NCBI GenBank assembly: GCA_017504585.1
Contig: JAFVQX010000192.1
Location: 1 to 42,291 of the forward strand
Direction: 5' to 3'
From: Lentisphaeria bacterium
Lineage (GTDB): Bacteria > Verrucomicrobiota > Lentisphaeria > Victivallales > Victivallaceae
DNA length: 42,291 nucleotides
The notes under the pieces are model-generated. The model was not told the DNA's origin. It saw only the letters and a program-made list of their open reading frames with translations, and did not search any database. This document shows positions 27,503-35,829 of the stretch, piece after piece. A program made the translations under genes and the position numbers. Position 1 is the stretch's first letter; each line of letters starts with the position of its first letter.

Positions 27503-27571
27503 CCGGTTCGGCGGAACTGAAAAATCCTCCAATTCCGCCGAACCGGCTCTCCGCTATTTGCGGAGAACCGG
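27503..27571 (-). terminator. Overlapping hairpins after the GH2 gene, probable terminator
   Basis: A perfect 14-bp stem pairs 27503-27516 (ccggttcggcggaa) with 27533-27546. A second hairpin pairs 27549-27554 (ctccgc) with 27560-27565 (gcggag) and extends through ccgg/ccgg at 27543-27546 and 27568-27571. The two share 27543-27546, so they are mutually exclusive. On the minus strand the large stem is followed by ttttaagag, a short T tract. It is probably a terminator for the GH2 transcript. Confidence 0.6.
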
Positions 27572-27594
27572 AGAATCAGTTGAAAAGCCGAAAA

Positions 27595-30204
27595 TTATTT
27601 GTCGTCTTTTACTTCTTCGGTCGACAGTTTAGTTGTCTGTTCCTTGTAGTAATAGTCCTGAACCTTGACTTCTTCGCCGATGTAGTCCAATGCATCCTGC
27701 CAATACTTGCGGGATTCAAGGGGTTCTTCATCCAACTGCCAGTACTGGCTCATGCGGCGTTCCTTGACGATCGGGCCCTTGCCCTTGGCCAGCAGATAGC
27801 TGGAGAGCTTCCGGGCGGAGATTTCCGCCTTGGGCGCAAACTTGCTGCTGGCAAGGTAACGCATGATCGACTCAAACATACCGACAGTTTCGGGGTCATT
27901 ATTGTTCAAACCGGTAAAGTTGAATGCGGTCACGAACAAACGGCCCTTGCCCACCTTGAGTTCCATCATGTAAGCAAACTTACGCATGGTGTAAGCCGGC
28001 TGGAGTTCCGAAAGCTGGAACAGATGCACGTCGTAACGGTCGCGCACCGCACGGTCCACGCCTTCCATGATAGGTTCGACCTTGACCGGGAAATCATCGA
28101 GGATGATCTTGTCGGAGTCGTTGATCAAATTGGCAAACTGCATATCCACAAAGCCGTCGTTGGGGAAGCCTGCCAAAGCGCCGGATTTACGCATGAAAGC
28201 ACCCGAATTGTGGCCGCGGTCCCAGATGATCGCCTTAAAGCGTTCCCAAACTGCGGGCAGATAGTACTTTTCTTTGGCAGCCCGGACTTTGCGGTCGCGT
28301 GTAATGGGCACACGGTACATGACCCATGCGTCGCCGCCATTGGCAACATGGTCGATGAGTTTTTTGCTGAAACGGTTGGAGATCATCAATTTGGCATCGG
28401 CACTCTGAATGAGCTGCGGGTAACGCACCGTGGGGGCAACTTCCGCCAGATCCATGTTGACTTCCATCTTGGGCAGTGCAGCCGGATTGTTGGGGAATGT
28501 CCACAAATTCCAGGTGTTGTCCACCACCACTTCGCCTTTGTCGTTGACCAGTTCAAAGACCAGATTGTAAGCCTGGGGCTTGCCGGCCTTGGGGAACTTG
28601 AGGGTGACTTCACAAATTTCGTGACGGCCCCGTTCGGTCAAACTGATGTTGGGCAGTTCGCCGGTAAAGACGGTGTCGCCCTTGAGGTTTTTCAGCGCAA
28701 AGCGGAAGACCATTTCGCCGGAGAGTTCTGCCGAAAAGTGGGAAACCATTGCCGGGATCAGGAACTTTTCGCCTTCAAAGAATACACGGCGGGGCATATC
28801 GGCCAGCAGCACGGTGTCGCCGTTGAACTTGCGGAAAGCCACATCGTCGATGCCTTTCTTGTCGTCAAAGCAGTCCACGATACCGTTGGAGTTTTCGTAA
28901 CGGTCGGTGTCGCAGAACTGCAGGAAGTGGTAGCCGCTCAAAATCTTGCTGCGGCGGCTGGCTTCCAGACCCAGTTTCCAGCTCAACAGCTGGAAGCGGT
29001 CGGAGGCTTTCTTCATCTGGGCATAATCTTTTTTGCTGAAGCCCTTGAGCTTGGCCAGTTTCTTGAGTTCGCCGATCCACCAGGGTTTCTTATCCGGGCA
29101 GTATTTATCGAACTTGGCTTCCAACGCATCCAGATCACGCAGACCGGCATAGTGGCAGATCTCGTGTGCCAGCACCGGACGGCGGCTGGGGACTTTGCGG
29201 GCGATCTTCCAATCTTCATCATCTTCGGCATTCTTTTCGATCATGGGAATACCGGAGGCGGAACCGGAGATGATCCAGTTCTGGGGATTTTCGAACATGT
29301 TGTAGCTGTGGCCCCAGGGATAGAAGTAGCTCATGTGCTGCACATCGAGGTCAACACTGTTGCGGTCGAATTCGCCGCGGCTGCAGGTATCCAGGAAGAA
29401 ACGGGTGGGGTCGTACTTGTGGGTCATGTCGTAGAATTCCTGGCAGATGGGGTTCCGGCCGGGGTGGTCGATCTCGTTACCCATGCAGTAGACCATCAAG
29501 CTGGTGCTATTGCGCAGACGCAGGAGCATTTCGATCCATTCTTCGGGATTCATCAGGCGGTTGCGGCTTTCCATCTTGGCGCGTTCTTTCTGGTAACGGC
29601 CATAGTATTTGCGCATTTCCACATGGATAAGGATACCCAGTTCGTCAGCGGCTTCAAAACATTCAATGGGCGGCACATAGCTGTGGAAGCGGATGAAGTT
29701 GAAACCGTAATCTTTCATCTGACGCATATACTTTGCATAGTATTCGTACATGCCCAAATTCGCCAGATCCGGGTGGTCGTGGGCTTCGCGGCCGCGGATA
29801 ACACCACGCAGGAAGAGTTTTTCGTTGTTCAGATAGAAGGACTCTTTATCCACCGAGAACTTGCGCATACCGAAGCGGATAACAGCTTCCTTTTCTTTGC
29901 CGTTCACAGTCAGAGTGGTTTTGAACTGGTAAAGGTAAGGAGTGTTGACGTTCCACGGCTTGAAGTTTTTGATCTCTTCGGCGGTTTTGAAGACGCTGCC
30001 GGCTTTGGGGGCTTTGGCGCTGCCGGAGGCGATCACTTTGCCCTGATCCATTACTTCCCAGGCGATCTTGCTGACGCCCTTGGCTACGGTGATTTCCATA
30101 GCGACTTTGCCTTCGTCGTACATGGGGTAGACGAAGATGTCTTCAAATTCCGGCCCCCATAAGTTTTTGGGGACCTCGGTCACAAATTTAAACTCTTCTG
30201 CCAT
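27595..30204 (-). CDS. Glycoside hydrolase family 2 enzyme lacking the N-terminal sugar-binding domain
   Basis: This 869-residue protein has no signal peptide and is probably cytoplasmic. Residues about 5-115 form the immunoglobulin-like GH2 domain, with the GMRKFSVDKESFYLNNEKLFLRG join at 112-134. The TIM barrel follows (about 120-480), with YCMGNEID (acid/base Glu244) and RPVLAHEICHYAG (probable nucleophile Glu348). The jelly-roll domain that normally opens GH2 beta-galactosidases, mannosidases and glucuronidases is missing. About 390 further residues of beta-rich sequence follow the barrel. AAAGG is nine or ten bases before the ATG, so the N-terminus is unlikely to be truncated by a wrong start. 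The sugar specificity is unknown. Confidence 0.88.
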   Translation of the reverse strand: MAEEFKFVTEVPKNLWGPEFEDIFVYPMYDEGKVAMEITVAKGVSKIAWEVMDQGKVIASGSAKAPKAGSVFKTAEEIKNFKPWNVNTPYLYQFKTTLTVNGKEKEAVIRFGMRKFSVDKESFYLNNEKLFLRGVIRGREAHDHPDLANLGMYEYYAKYMRQMKDYGFNFIRFHSYVPPIECFEAADELGILIHVEMRKYYGRYQKERAKMESRNRLMNPEEWIEMLLRLRNSTSLMVYCMGNEIDHPGRNPICQEFYDMTHKYDPTRFFLDTCSRGEFDRNSVDLDVQHMSYFYPWGHSYNMFENPQNWIISGSASGIPMIEKNAEDDEDWKIARKVPSRRPVLAHEICHYAGLRDLDALEAKFDKYCPDKKPWWIGELKKLAKLKGFSKKDYAQMKKASDRFQLLSWKLGLEASRRSKILSGYHFLQFCDTDRYENSNGIVDCFDDKKGIDDVAFRKFNGDTVLLADMPRRVFFEGEKFLIPAMVSHFSAELSGEMVFRFALKNLKGDTVFTGELPNISLTERGRHEICEVTLKFPKAGKPQAYNLVFELVNDKGEVVVDNTWNLWTFPNNPAALPKMEVNMDLAEVAPTVRYPQLIQSADAKLMISNRFSKKLIDHVANGGDAWVMYRVPITRDRKVRAAKEKYYLPAVWERFKAIIWDRGHNSGAFMRKSGALAGFPNDGFVDMQFANLINDSDKIILDDFPVKVEPIMEGVDRAVRDRYDVHLFQLSELQPAYTMRKFAYMMELKVGKGRLFVTAFNFTGLNNNDPETVGMFESIMRYLASSKFAPKAEISARKLSSYLLAKGKGPIVKERRMSQYWQLDEEPLESRKYWQDALDYIGEEVKVQDYYYKEQTTKLSTEEVKDDK

Positions 30205-30255
30205 GATAAAGATCCTTTCTTGTGCAGTTGAATTCTTTGCATTTTTTGCGTTGAT

Positions 30256-30261
30256 ATTATA
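30256..30261 (-). promoter_or_regulatory. Candidate -10 element of the GH2 gene
   Basis: TATAAT on the minus strand lies about 52 bp upstream of the GH2 start, inside an AT-rich spacer (30205-30424). No good -35 hexamer is seen at the usual distance, so activation by a regulator is possible. Confidence 0.35.
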
Positions 30262-30424
30262 AGAAGAACAACATTCAGAAATAATATAATAGCTTTTTTT
30301 GTTTTTTTTGCAAGTTTTTCTATTGTAAAAAACATATTTTTTATGCTCAAACCGGCCAAATATTCGTCCGGATGATCGGCCGGTAAAAAAAATGCCGTTT
30401 TTTCAGGGCGATCCGGCGCAGCTT

Positions 30425-32146
30425 TTACATCACATCCAGCGAAAACAGCAGTATCTCTTCTCTGCCCCAGGTGCTGTCGATATGCAGCGTTATCTCCGAA
30501 ACTCCGGAGAGTTTTACGGGAATCCTGTTAAGACGCTGGCAGTTGTCTGTCTGCCGGAAGACCTCTGCGCCATCGGCGGTGATGTGGTAGCCTTTTACCA
30601 GCGTTTCCGGCGGGGCAAATGGCTGATCGGCGAGCCGGTAATTTGAGCGCATATTCAGGTGATTGCGGGTCAAATCGGAGTCAAAGACCAGCCGGATGGC
30701 TTTGATATTTTGCGGAGAAGAAAACTTTAAAGCTATATTTTCCCCCGCTTTCAGCTTCGCAGCGTTGATTTTTCCTGCCAGTGACCGGTCGATGCCGTTC
30801 CGGATATTTTCCAGATCTCTGCCGCTGCCGGAAATTTCTGCCTGACGGCACAGAACCCAACTCTCCCGTTTCAGCGTAGGCAGATAGCAATCGTCGTCCA
30901 GCAGCATTTTCTGGATTTCGCGGATATGATTTTTTGCCGTTTCCCGGGGCGAAAGATTGCCGTGAGCTGCAGCACATGCCACGGTGCAGCCCACTGCCTG
31001 CCCCAGCAGCGAACAGGTCGCCATCACCCGCGTGGAACTCAACGCGGTATGCGTAGTGCTGATATTGCGTCCGGCAAAGAGCAGATTTCCGATATTTCTG
31101 GAGTAAAGACACCGCAGCGGTATCCCGTAGGGCTGTTGGGGGATTATGTTGGTGTTGGGTTCGCCGAAATGGCGGAAGCCGCCGGGGTGATGATCGTCGA
31201 TGGGCCAGCCGCCGTAAGCAACTATATCGTCGAATTTGCCGCCGGTAAGCACATCTTTTTCGCTCAAAATATAGTCGCCCATACAGCGGCGGCTTTCCCT
31301 TTTGCCCGGCAGGATCCCCACCCAGTCGATCGCCCAGTTGTCGGCGCCGTGATCGCCATGATTTTTGATGTGATCCCAAATACCGTAAGCGTCTTTGAGC
31401 AATTCGTCGCGCAAACGCTCGGTGTCGGCTATGGAGTCGACTTCGCCGCCCAGCTCCAGCCACCAGAAGTTCTGAAATTCATCCAAGAGGTGTTCCCGGG
31501 CAGGGAAGCTGGCATCGGTGGGGTATTTGTTTGCCCACTCCGGCGGAATAAATTTTTGGGGTTTATCATACTCACGAGCTTGCAATATACAGCTCATACC
31601 CATAGTTTTGCGGTCGGGTCTATCCTGCGCCAGAGTTTCGCCGAACTCGCTTTTTTCTTCGCGCCCCAATCGGTATTCGGCTCCGGCAAGATGGGCAACT
31701 ATGCTGTCGCCGGAACAGTCGGCAAAGTAATCGGCTTCGACTTTGTGACAGGTCTGGGTGGTCTGCTGGTGACCGGTAACAGATTTTATTCTGCCGTCGG
31801 AGTCCTTTTCAACTTCAAAGCAAGAGCAGTTCAGCAAACTGGTCAGATTTTCCTGAAAACGCACCTTTTCAAATAATATGCCATCCCAGATGGAGTAGTT
31901 GGCATTGGGATTGCGGTAGAGGTTTTCCAGCCGGAACTCTTCCACCAGACCGGTTTCCATACAGTTGCGTGCTCCGCAGATCCACATGCGCACTTCGCTT
32001 GAAGCATTGCCGCCGAACATGGGGCGCTCTTGCATAATAAGGGTTTGAACACCGCAGCGGGCAGCGGCGATCGCTGCACAAATTCCGGACATACCGCCGC
32101 CGATCACACAAAACTGGACTTTATGAACAATAGTTTCAAGTTGCAT
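30425..32146 (-). CDS. FAD-dependent oxidoreductase (FAD_oxidored family) with C-terminal beta domain
   Basis: The 573-residue protein begins with a dinucleotide-binding motif CVIGGGMSGICAA (Gly16, Gly18, Gly21), followed by MFGGNASSEVRMW and DCSGDSIVAHLAGAEYR, a pattern shared by the FAD-dependent oxidoreductases that accompany glycosidases in Lentisphaerae, Verrucomicrobia and Planctomycetes. Residues about 440-573 look like a beta-sandwich of galactose-binding type (LKFSSPQNIKAIRLVFDSDL). No signal peptide is seen. AGAGG is six bases before the ATG. The substrate is unknown; oxidation of a sugar or alcohol is likely from the context, with the GH2 gene downstream on the same strand. The second enzyme of this family at 37366 is shorter and lacks the extra domain. 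Confidence 0.85.
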   Translation of the reverse strand: MQLETIVHKVQFCVIGGGMSGICAAIAAARCGVQTLIMQERPMFGGNASSEVRMWICGARNCMETGLVEEFRLENLYRNPNANYSIWDGILFEKVRFQENLTSLLNCSCFEVEKDSDGRIKSVTGHQQTTQTCHKVEADYFADCSGDSIVAHLAGAEYRLGREEKSEFGETLAQDRPDRKTMGMSCILQAREYDKPQKFIPPEWANKYPTDASFPAREHLLDEFQNFWWLELGGEVDSIADTERLRDELLKDAYGIWDHIKNHGDHGADNWAIDWVGILPGKRESRRCMGDYILSEKDVLTGGKFDDIVAYGGWPIDDHHPGGFRHFGEPNTNIIPQQPYGIPLRCLYSRNIGNLLFAGRNISTTHTALSSTRVMATCSLLGQAVGCTVACAAAHGNLSPRETAKNHIREIQKMLLDDDCYLPTLKRESWVLCRQAEISGSGRDLENIRNGIDRSLAGKINAAKLKAGENIALKFSSPQNIKAIRLVFDSDLTRNHLNMRSNYRLADQPFAPPETLVKGYHITADGAEVFRQTDNCQRLNRIPVKLSGVSEITLHIDSTWGREEILLFSLDVM

Positions 32147-32199
32147 TTACTACCTCTGGTATTTTTGTTATTTGTTCTGTTTCCAATAAGGGTCGGGAC

Positions 32200-32251
32200 T
32201 TGAGGATGGGGAAAAGACCTTTTGCTGGGTCGGTCCTTTTTCCCTCCTCAA
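32200..32251. repeat. Imperfect 20-bp hairpin upstream of the oxidoreductase gene
   Basis: 32200-32219 (ttgaggatggggaaaagacc) is an inverted repeat of 32232-32251, matching at 16 of 20 positions with mostly wobble-compatible mismatches; the loop is 12 nt. It lies about 55 bp before the start codon of the gene at 32146, in its probable 5' leader. Confidence 0.5.
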
Positions 32252-32283
32252 CTTGTCACGGCGTAGCCTCCGGCGAAGACGGA
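32252..32283. repeat. Dispersed hairpin repeat, divergent subtype a
   Basis: This copy has the same frame as the core repeat (cttgtc...cgtagc...cgaa...cgga) but a different stem sequence (cttgtcacggcgtagcct then ccggcgaagacgga). It belongs with the copy at 32797-32826. Confidence 0.5.
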
Positions 32284-32299
32284 ACTCCATCACCCTTCC

Positions 32300-32330
32300 C
32301 TTGTCCGCCGTAGCTTTATGCGAAGGCGGA
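32300..32330. repeat. Dispersed hairpin repeat, core copy 3
   Basis: TCCGCC (32304-32309) pairs with GGCGGA (32325-32330) around gtagctttatgcgaa. The 31-bp core matches 27280-27310 at all but one position. Confidence 0.75.
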
Positions 32331-32554
32331 AAACTTTTTATTGGAGCTGCTGCAAAACTCAAAATTTTGCAACACTCATGTATTATATTGTTTAAGCTCA
32401 AATTTCACCACAGAACGAGTTGTGATTGGCTGAAAAAAAGCTTTATAAACCCGCATTCTGCTTTTTGCTCCAAACAAATCTCTGAACAGTGCAAAAAAGA
32501 GAGTGTTGTGCGGCACACTTTTTACCGCCAGCAATATTATATCTGCCGCACAAC

Positions 32555-32582
32555 CACGGAGGGGATTGCTTTCCCCTCCGTG
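32555..32582. repeat. Perfect 11-bp hairpin
   Basis: CACGGAGGGGA (32555-32565) pairs perfectly with TCCCCTCCGTG (32572-32582) around ttgctt. There is no T tract on either side, so it is not a standard terminator. Confidence 0.65.
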
Positions 32583-32643
32583 ACCTCCCTTGCTCATTGG
32601 GCAGCTATATCCAGCGTAGTTCTTCACGATCTTTAATTAAAGC

Positions 32644-32826
32644 GGGGGCTGCCGCCCCCTTAGAGCGATTTTTAGCAAAGCTCAAAATCGTCCTCAAACG
32701 CCGGATGGCTTCGCTCAACTCCGGTCGGCTTCGCGGCATTTTGCCGCTCGGTTTGCAGGAATTTATCCTGCAAACTCCCCTCCCATGCGTTCGCGGCTTG
32801 CCACGGCGTAGTCTAACGAAGACGGG
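32644..32826. repeat. Cluster of hairpins and repeat unit, divergent subtype b
   Basis: GGGGGC (32644-32649) pairs with GCCCCC (32654-32659). GTTTGCAGGA (32751-32760) pairs perfectly with TCCTGCAAAC (32766-32775). The dispersed unit 32797-32826 (cttgccacggcgtag, then cgaagacggg) closes the cluster. The gggggctg(a)ccgccc motif at 32644-32659 recurs at about 32824-32839. Confidence 0.55.
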
Positions 32827-33043
32827 GGCTGACCGCCCTTGTTGCTGTTGGCAAACGACATCAACAGTTTTGCAACAGCCCCTTTAAGTTTTGAAAAAAT
32901 TTGTGCTGATGTATTTGCTATGTATCAACCGCTATTGAGAACAGAGCTTTTACATTCAATACAATTATATATCATACTATAAGATACAGCCGGATGGTGA
33001 TTTGTCAAATCATTTTCCGGCATTACCTTAAACTCTTACCTGG

Positions 33044-35821
33044 TTATTTCAGGAGTTCTATTTCGTAAACTTCCTGCGGTTCTTTATTCCGTGGGAAGTC
33101 GATACGCATACGGATCGTTTTCAGCACATTCTGATAGTCAAACTCCACAAACCATTTGCCTTGAGTTACTTTCTTTACTGCCGGAGTTTGCCACTTACCG
33201 GCTTTCCGGATCGAAATTTTAATATCTTTATTGACCGGATAACCCCAGATACGGACTTTGGAAAATTTGGGCACAAATTTGGGAAAAGACATCTCAATAA
33301 AACGCTTGCCTGTTCTTTTATTGTGCTGCCACGCCAGCATATCGCAGGTGCCGTCAAAAAGCTTGTTCTGCATACCCAACGAAGAACGGGGCGGATTGGA
33401 GGTATTCAATTCAATATCCAGACCCCGGCTCAAAAGTATATTGGGGCGACTGATCCGCTCTTTTTCCTGACGGGCTATTTTTGCGATCACTTCGCTGCGT
33501 AAAGGCAAGTTTGCATCCATTGCCTTACTGGTCAGCACCATACATTCGTAGGGCTGCAAATCGAATTCAAACCCGGTCGTATCACCCGGTAAAGTCTGCT
33601 GCTGCCGGAAGCGGTGCCAGAGTTTTACATCTTTCAGCGCGGCGGCGGCAACGGATACTTTTTGCGGTTTTTCCAGCAAATTCACCACGATCAGCAGTTG
33701 CTCATTTTTATTTTGCAGCAGCACCGCATCAGCGGTATCAAACTCTGATTTTACCGTCAACGGCTTGTTTTCGGCGTGGAGGATAAACTTTTCCAATGCC
33801 CGCAAACTTGTCATCTGATATTTGGTTGCTTCATAGATCACCGGGCGGTCACCCAAATCATGATATGCGTAGTTGCAATACCACCTTGCACCATTGGCAA
33901 GCGTGCTCCATACTTGAGCTTCCAACTCCTCAAATGTGGGGTAATCAGCGTAAATACTGAGCTGTTTATAGCTGAAAAACTGCCCGGTAAATCCGGCGAT
34001 CTTATCCGGTCTGCCGGATCGGCTGATTGATCGGATATAGTTCCTTACCCGGTAAATGGGTATATTAAGATACCTTTTGCCTCTGCCATCAAATGAAGGG
34101 TTGATATAGGGGTGCGGACTGAGTATATCCGCACAATCAATATACTTTTCCGGAGTGCGGGTACAGATCATTACCGGATGCCACGGATCGTGCTCTTTGA
34201 TAAACTCGTAAAGGTGTTTCAAATAAACCGGAGATTGGCTGCGGCACTCCGGCTCGTCGCTCAAATAATAGAAGAGGAAATTCTTTCCACCGTGGTGTTC
34301 CATATGTTTTTTCAACTTGTCAAACAGCTCCTGACAGGGGCGGATATCTTTGGTGCCTTCTTTGATTTCGATACCTTTGATCAGCCGCGGCGGAGTACTT
34401 ACCAGACGGTATGCCGATTCTGGCCCGGTCAGCCCCAGATCGTCGGCATCGGTTCGCTGCTGCATGGCTTTGCCGCCCAGATAATAATGGGCATAGAGAA
34501 AACGGGGCAATGCAGCTTTGCCGTTCCAGATCAATCTGCCATTTTCTATCCACCCGGCGTTCATGCCGGTCGGTGTTTGACTGTATTTGCTGACCGTAAC
34601 TGTTTTTTCAAATCCCTGCGGCAGAACTTTGAATTGCAGTTTATGCTTGCCATCGCTCAAAAGTCCGGATGGAATGGCAAAATTCACCACCCCGTTTGCA
34701 GGAATATCAAAACGGCATCGTTCCTGACCATCCAGAGCCGCAATCAGCTGTTTCCCCGCAAGATTTACCCGGACTGAACCTTTGAGCTGACTGCAATCCT
34801 GTCCGGGATAAAAGGTGTTGCGGTAAGCGGGAGTGGTCAATTTTACTGCAAGCGGTTCAAAAGCCACATTCACATCAAAATTCTGCCGGGAAAAAGTGGT
34901 ATTGCCCTGCGAGATGATAAGTTTGATTTGGTTTTTTCCGGCTTGAGCAAAAGTTATATTTTTCAATTCAACGGTATTTCTGCCCCGCTTGAGGTGGATC
35001 TGTTGAGTATGAGTTTGGGCGTTGGCAATACATTTTATGGTGCGTTCACCGGGTTCAGTTACTTCGACATCTACTTTTACTGTGCCACTATAAGTTTTTC
35101 CGTCATAGTTATTTATTACAACTGAACTGTCGGCGGCGTAACAATCCATGGCGGAACTTTTTTGCGGAAAGCCATTTACAAAACGGAATCTTGCAACTTC
35201 GCTGCATTTGCTTATAAGTTTGCTCCAGCTGATGTTCTGCCGGGCGATACGGCGGTTGCGGGCTATATTCAAACGCCACCGGGTATTCCAGACCGATGAA
35301 TCGGTCATGTAAAGTGCGTGCCAGGGGATGCGTACTTCCACACTCCAGGATTTTTCCTGCAAATCCACGGCAAAATCCCAATCCGGAGCGTAGAAAACCG
35401 GAGTTATGCCGCCGCCTTCCTCATAGTATTGCTGAAAAGAGTTTTTATCGGCATTGATACGGAATTGATAAAAGATATTATCTTTGCCGGTGGGCACCAG
35501 AAAGATCTCCACGCCGTCAGCAAACCAGAGGGGCTTTTTCTGGGCTTTGACTTTATTCATCAGCGGCTCTTCACATTCGATCCCAATATAGAGATGCTCT
35601 TTGTCGCAGCGGAGCATGAAGTTTGTGTCGACTGCCGTACTTGTGCGTTTTTCGGAGGCAAAAGGGGAAAAATCAGCAAATACCGCACCTTTTTTCCACG
35701 CAGTTTCAGTGAGTTTGCCATCCAGTTTCAAGGGGTCGCCCTGCCATTTTTCCACGGTGGGCTCGGCGGAATTGCTCCAGATAGCCGAGCATGTCAGCAG
35801 CAAAAGAATAAACTTTTTCAT
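33044..35821 (-). CDS. Secreted glycosidase-like protein with N-terminal CBM9-like domain
   Basis: The 925-residue protein has a signal peptide (MKKFILLLLTCSAIWSNSA). The ATG at 35821 is chosen because TGAGG lies six bases upstream; an earlier ATG at 35833 has no such site. Residues about 25-200 resemble the carbohydrate-binding CBM9/DOMON fold (LKLDGKLTETAWKKG, LYIGIECEEP, DGVEIFLVP, WSVEVRIPW). Beta-rich segments follow (about 210-415), then a barrel-like domain (about 420-690) with FYYLSDEPE (Asp522, Glu523), typical of a glycosidase active-site strand, and a C-terminal beta domain. No named GH family was recognised with certainty. It is the last gene of a four-gene operon and starts eight bases after the preceding stop. 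Confidence 0.8.
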   Translation of the reverse strand: MKKFILLLLTCSAIWSNSAEPTVEKWQGDPLKLDGKLTETAWKKGAVFADFSPFASEKRTSTAVDTNFMLRCDKEHLYIGIECEEPLMNKVKAQKKPLWFADGVEIFLVPTGKDNIFYQFRINADKNSFQQYYEEGGGITPVFYAPDWDFAVDLQEKSWSVEVRIPWHALYMTDSSVWNTRWRLNIARNRRIARQNISWSKLISKCSEVARFRFVNGFPQKSSAMDCYAADSSVVINNYDGKTYSGTVKVDVEVTEPGERTIKCIANAQTHTQQIHLKRGRNTVELKNITFAQAGKNQIKLIISQGNTTFSRQNFDVNVAFEPLAVKLTTPAYRNTFYPGQDCSQLKGSVRVNLAGKQLIAALDGQERCRFDIPANGVVNFAIPSGLLSDGKHKLQFKVLPQGFEKTVTVSKYSQTPTGMNAGWIENGRLIWNGKAALPRFLYAHYYLGGKAMQQRTDADDLGLTGPESAYRLVSTPPRLIKGIEIKEGTKDIRPCQELFDKLKKHMEHHGGKNFLFYYLSDEPECRSQSPVYLKHLYEFIKEHDPWHPVMICTRTPEKYIDCADILSPHPYINPSFDGRGKRYLNIPIYRVRNYIRSISRSGRPDKIAGFTGQFFSYKQLSIYADYPTFEELEAQVWSTLANGARWYCNYAYHDLGDRPVIYEATKYQMTSLRALEKFILHAENKPLTVKSEFDTADAVLLQNKNEQLLIVVNLLEKPQKVSVAAAALKDVKLWHRFRQQQTLPGDTTGFEFDLQPYECMVLTSKAMDANLPLRSEVIAKIARQEKERISRPNILLSRGLDIELNTSNPPRSSLGMQNKLFDGTCDMLAWQHNKRTGKRFIEMSFPKFVPKFSKVRIWGYPVNKDIKISIRKAGKWQTPAVKKVTQGKWFVEFDYQNVLKTIRMRIDFPRNKEPQEVYEIELLK

Positions 35822-35829
35822 TTTATACC

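Larger units (their letters stand above)
27168..27594. other. Intergenic region with palindromic element and terminator hairpins
   Basis: This 427-bp spacer lies between hisA and the GH2 gene, both on the minus strand. It contains copy 2 of the nested palindrome (27251-27357) and two GC-rich hairpins (27503-27571) just after the GH2 stop. No ORF here has a plausible start, ribosome-binding site or homologue. Confidence 0.6.
32147..33043. other. Long intergenic region rich in palindromic repeats
   Basis: Almost 900 bp without a supported gene. It holds at least three units of the dispersed hairpin family (32252-32283, 32300-32330, 32797-32826), several perfect or near-perfect hairpins, and GC-rich modules alternating with AT-rich DNA. 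Short open frames of 77-132 codons occur on both strands, but they run through the repeats and have no homologue or ribosome-binding site. The promoter of the oxidoreductase gene must lie here but was not located. Confidence 0.65.

Noticed and set aside
27580..30162. 860-codon open frame on the plus strand opposite the GH2 gene
   Set aside because: It is in exact codon register with the GH2 gene, has no ribosome-binding site and no recognisable domain, and is explained by codon bias of the sense gene.
32200..32882. CRISPR array
   Set aside because: The repeats differ from each other and there are no equal-length spacers and no cas genes in the window.
32253..32887. Short plus-strand ORFs in the repeat-rich spacer
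   Set aside because: They run through palindromic repeats, have no ribosome-binding site and no homology that I can recognise.
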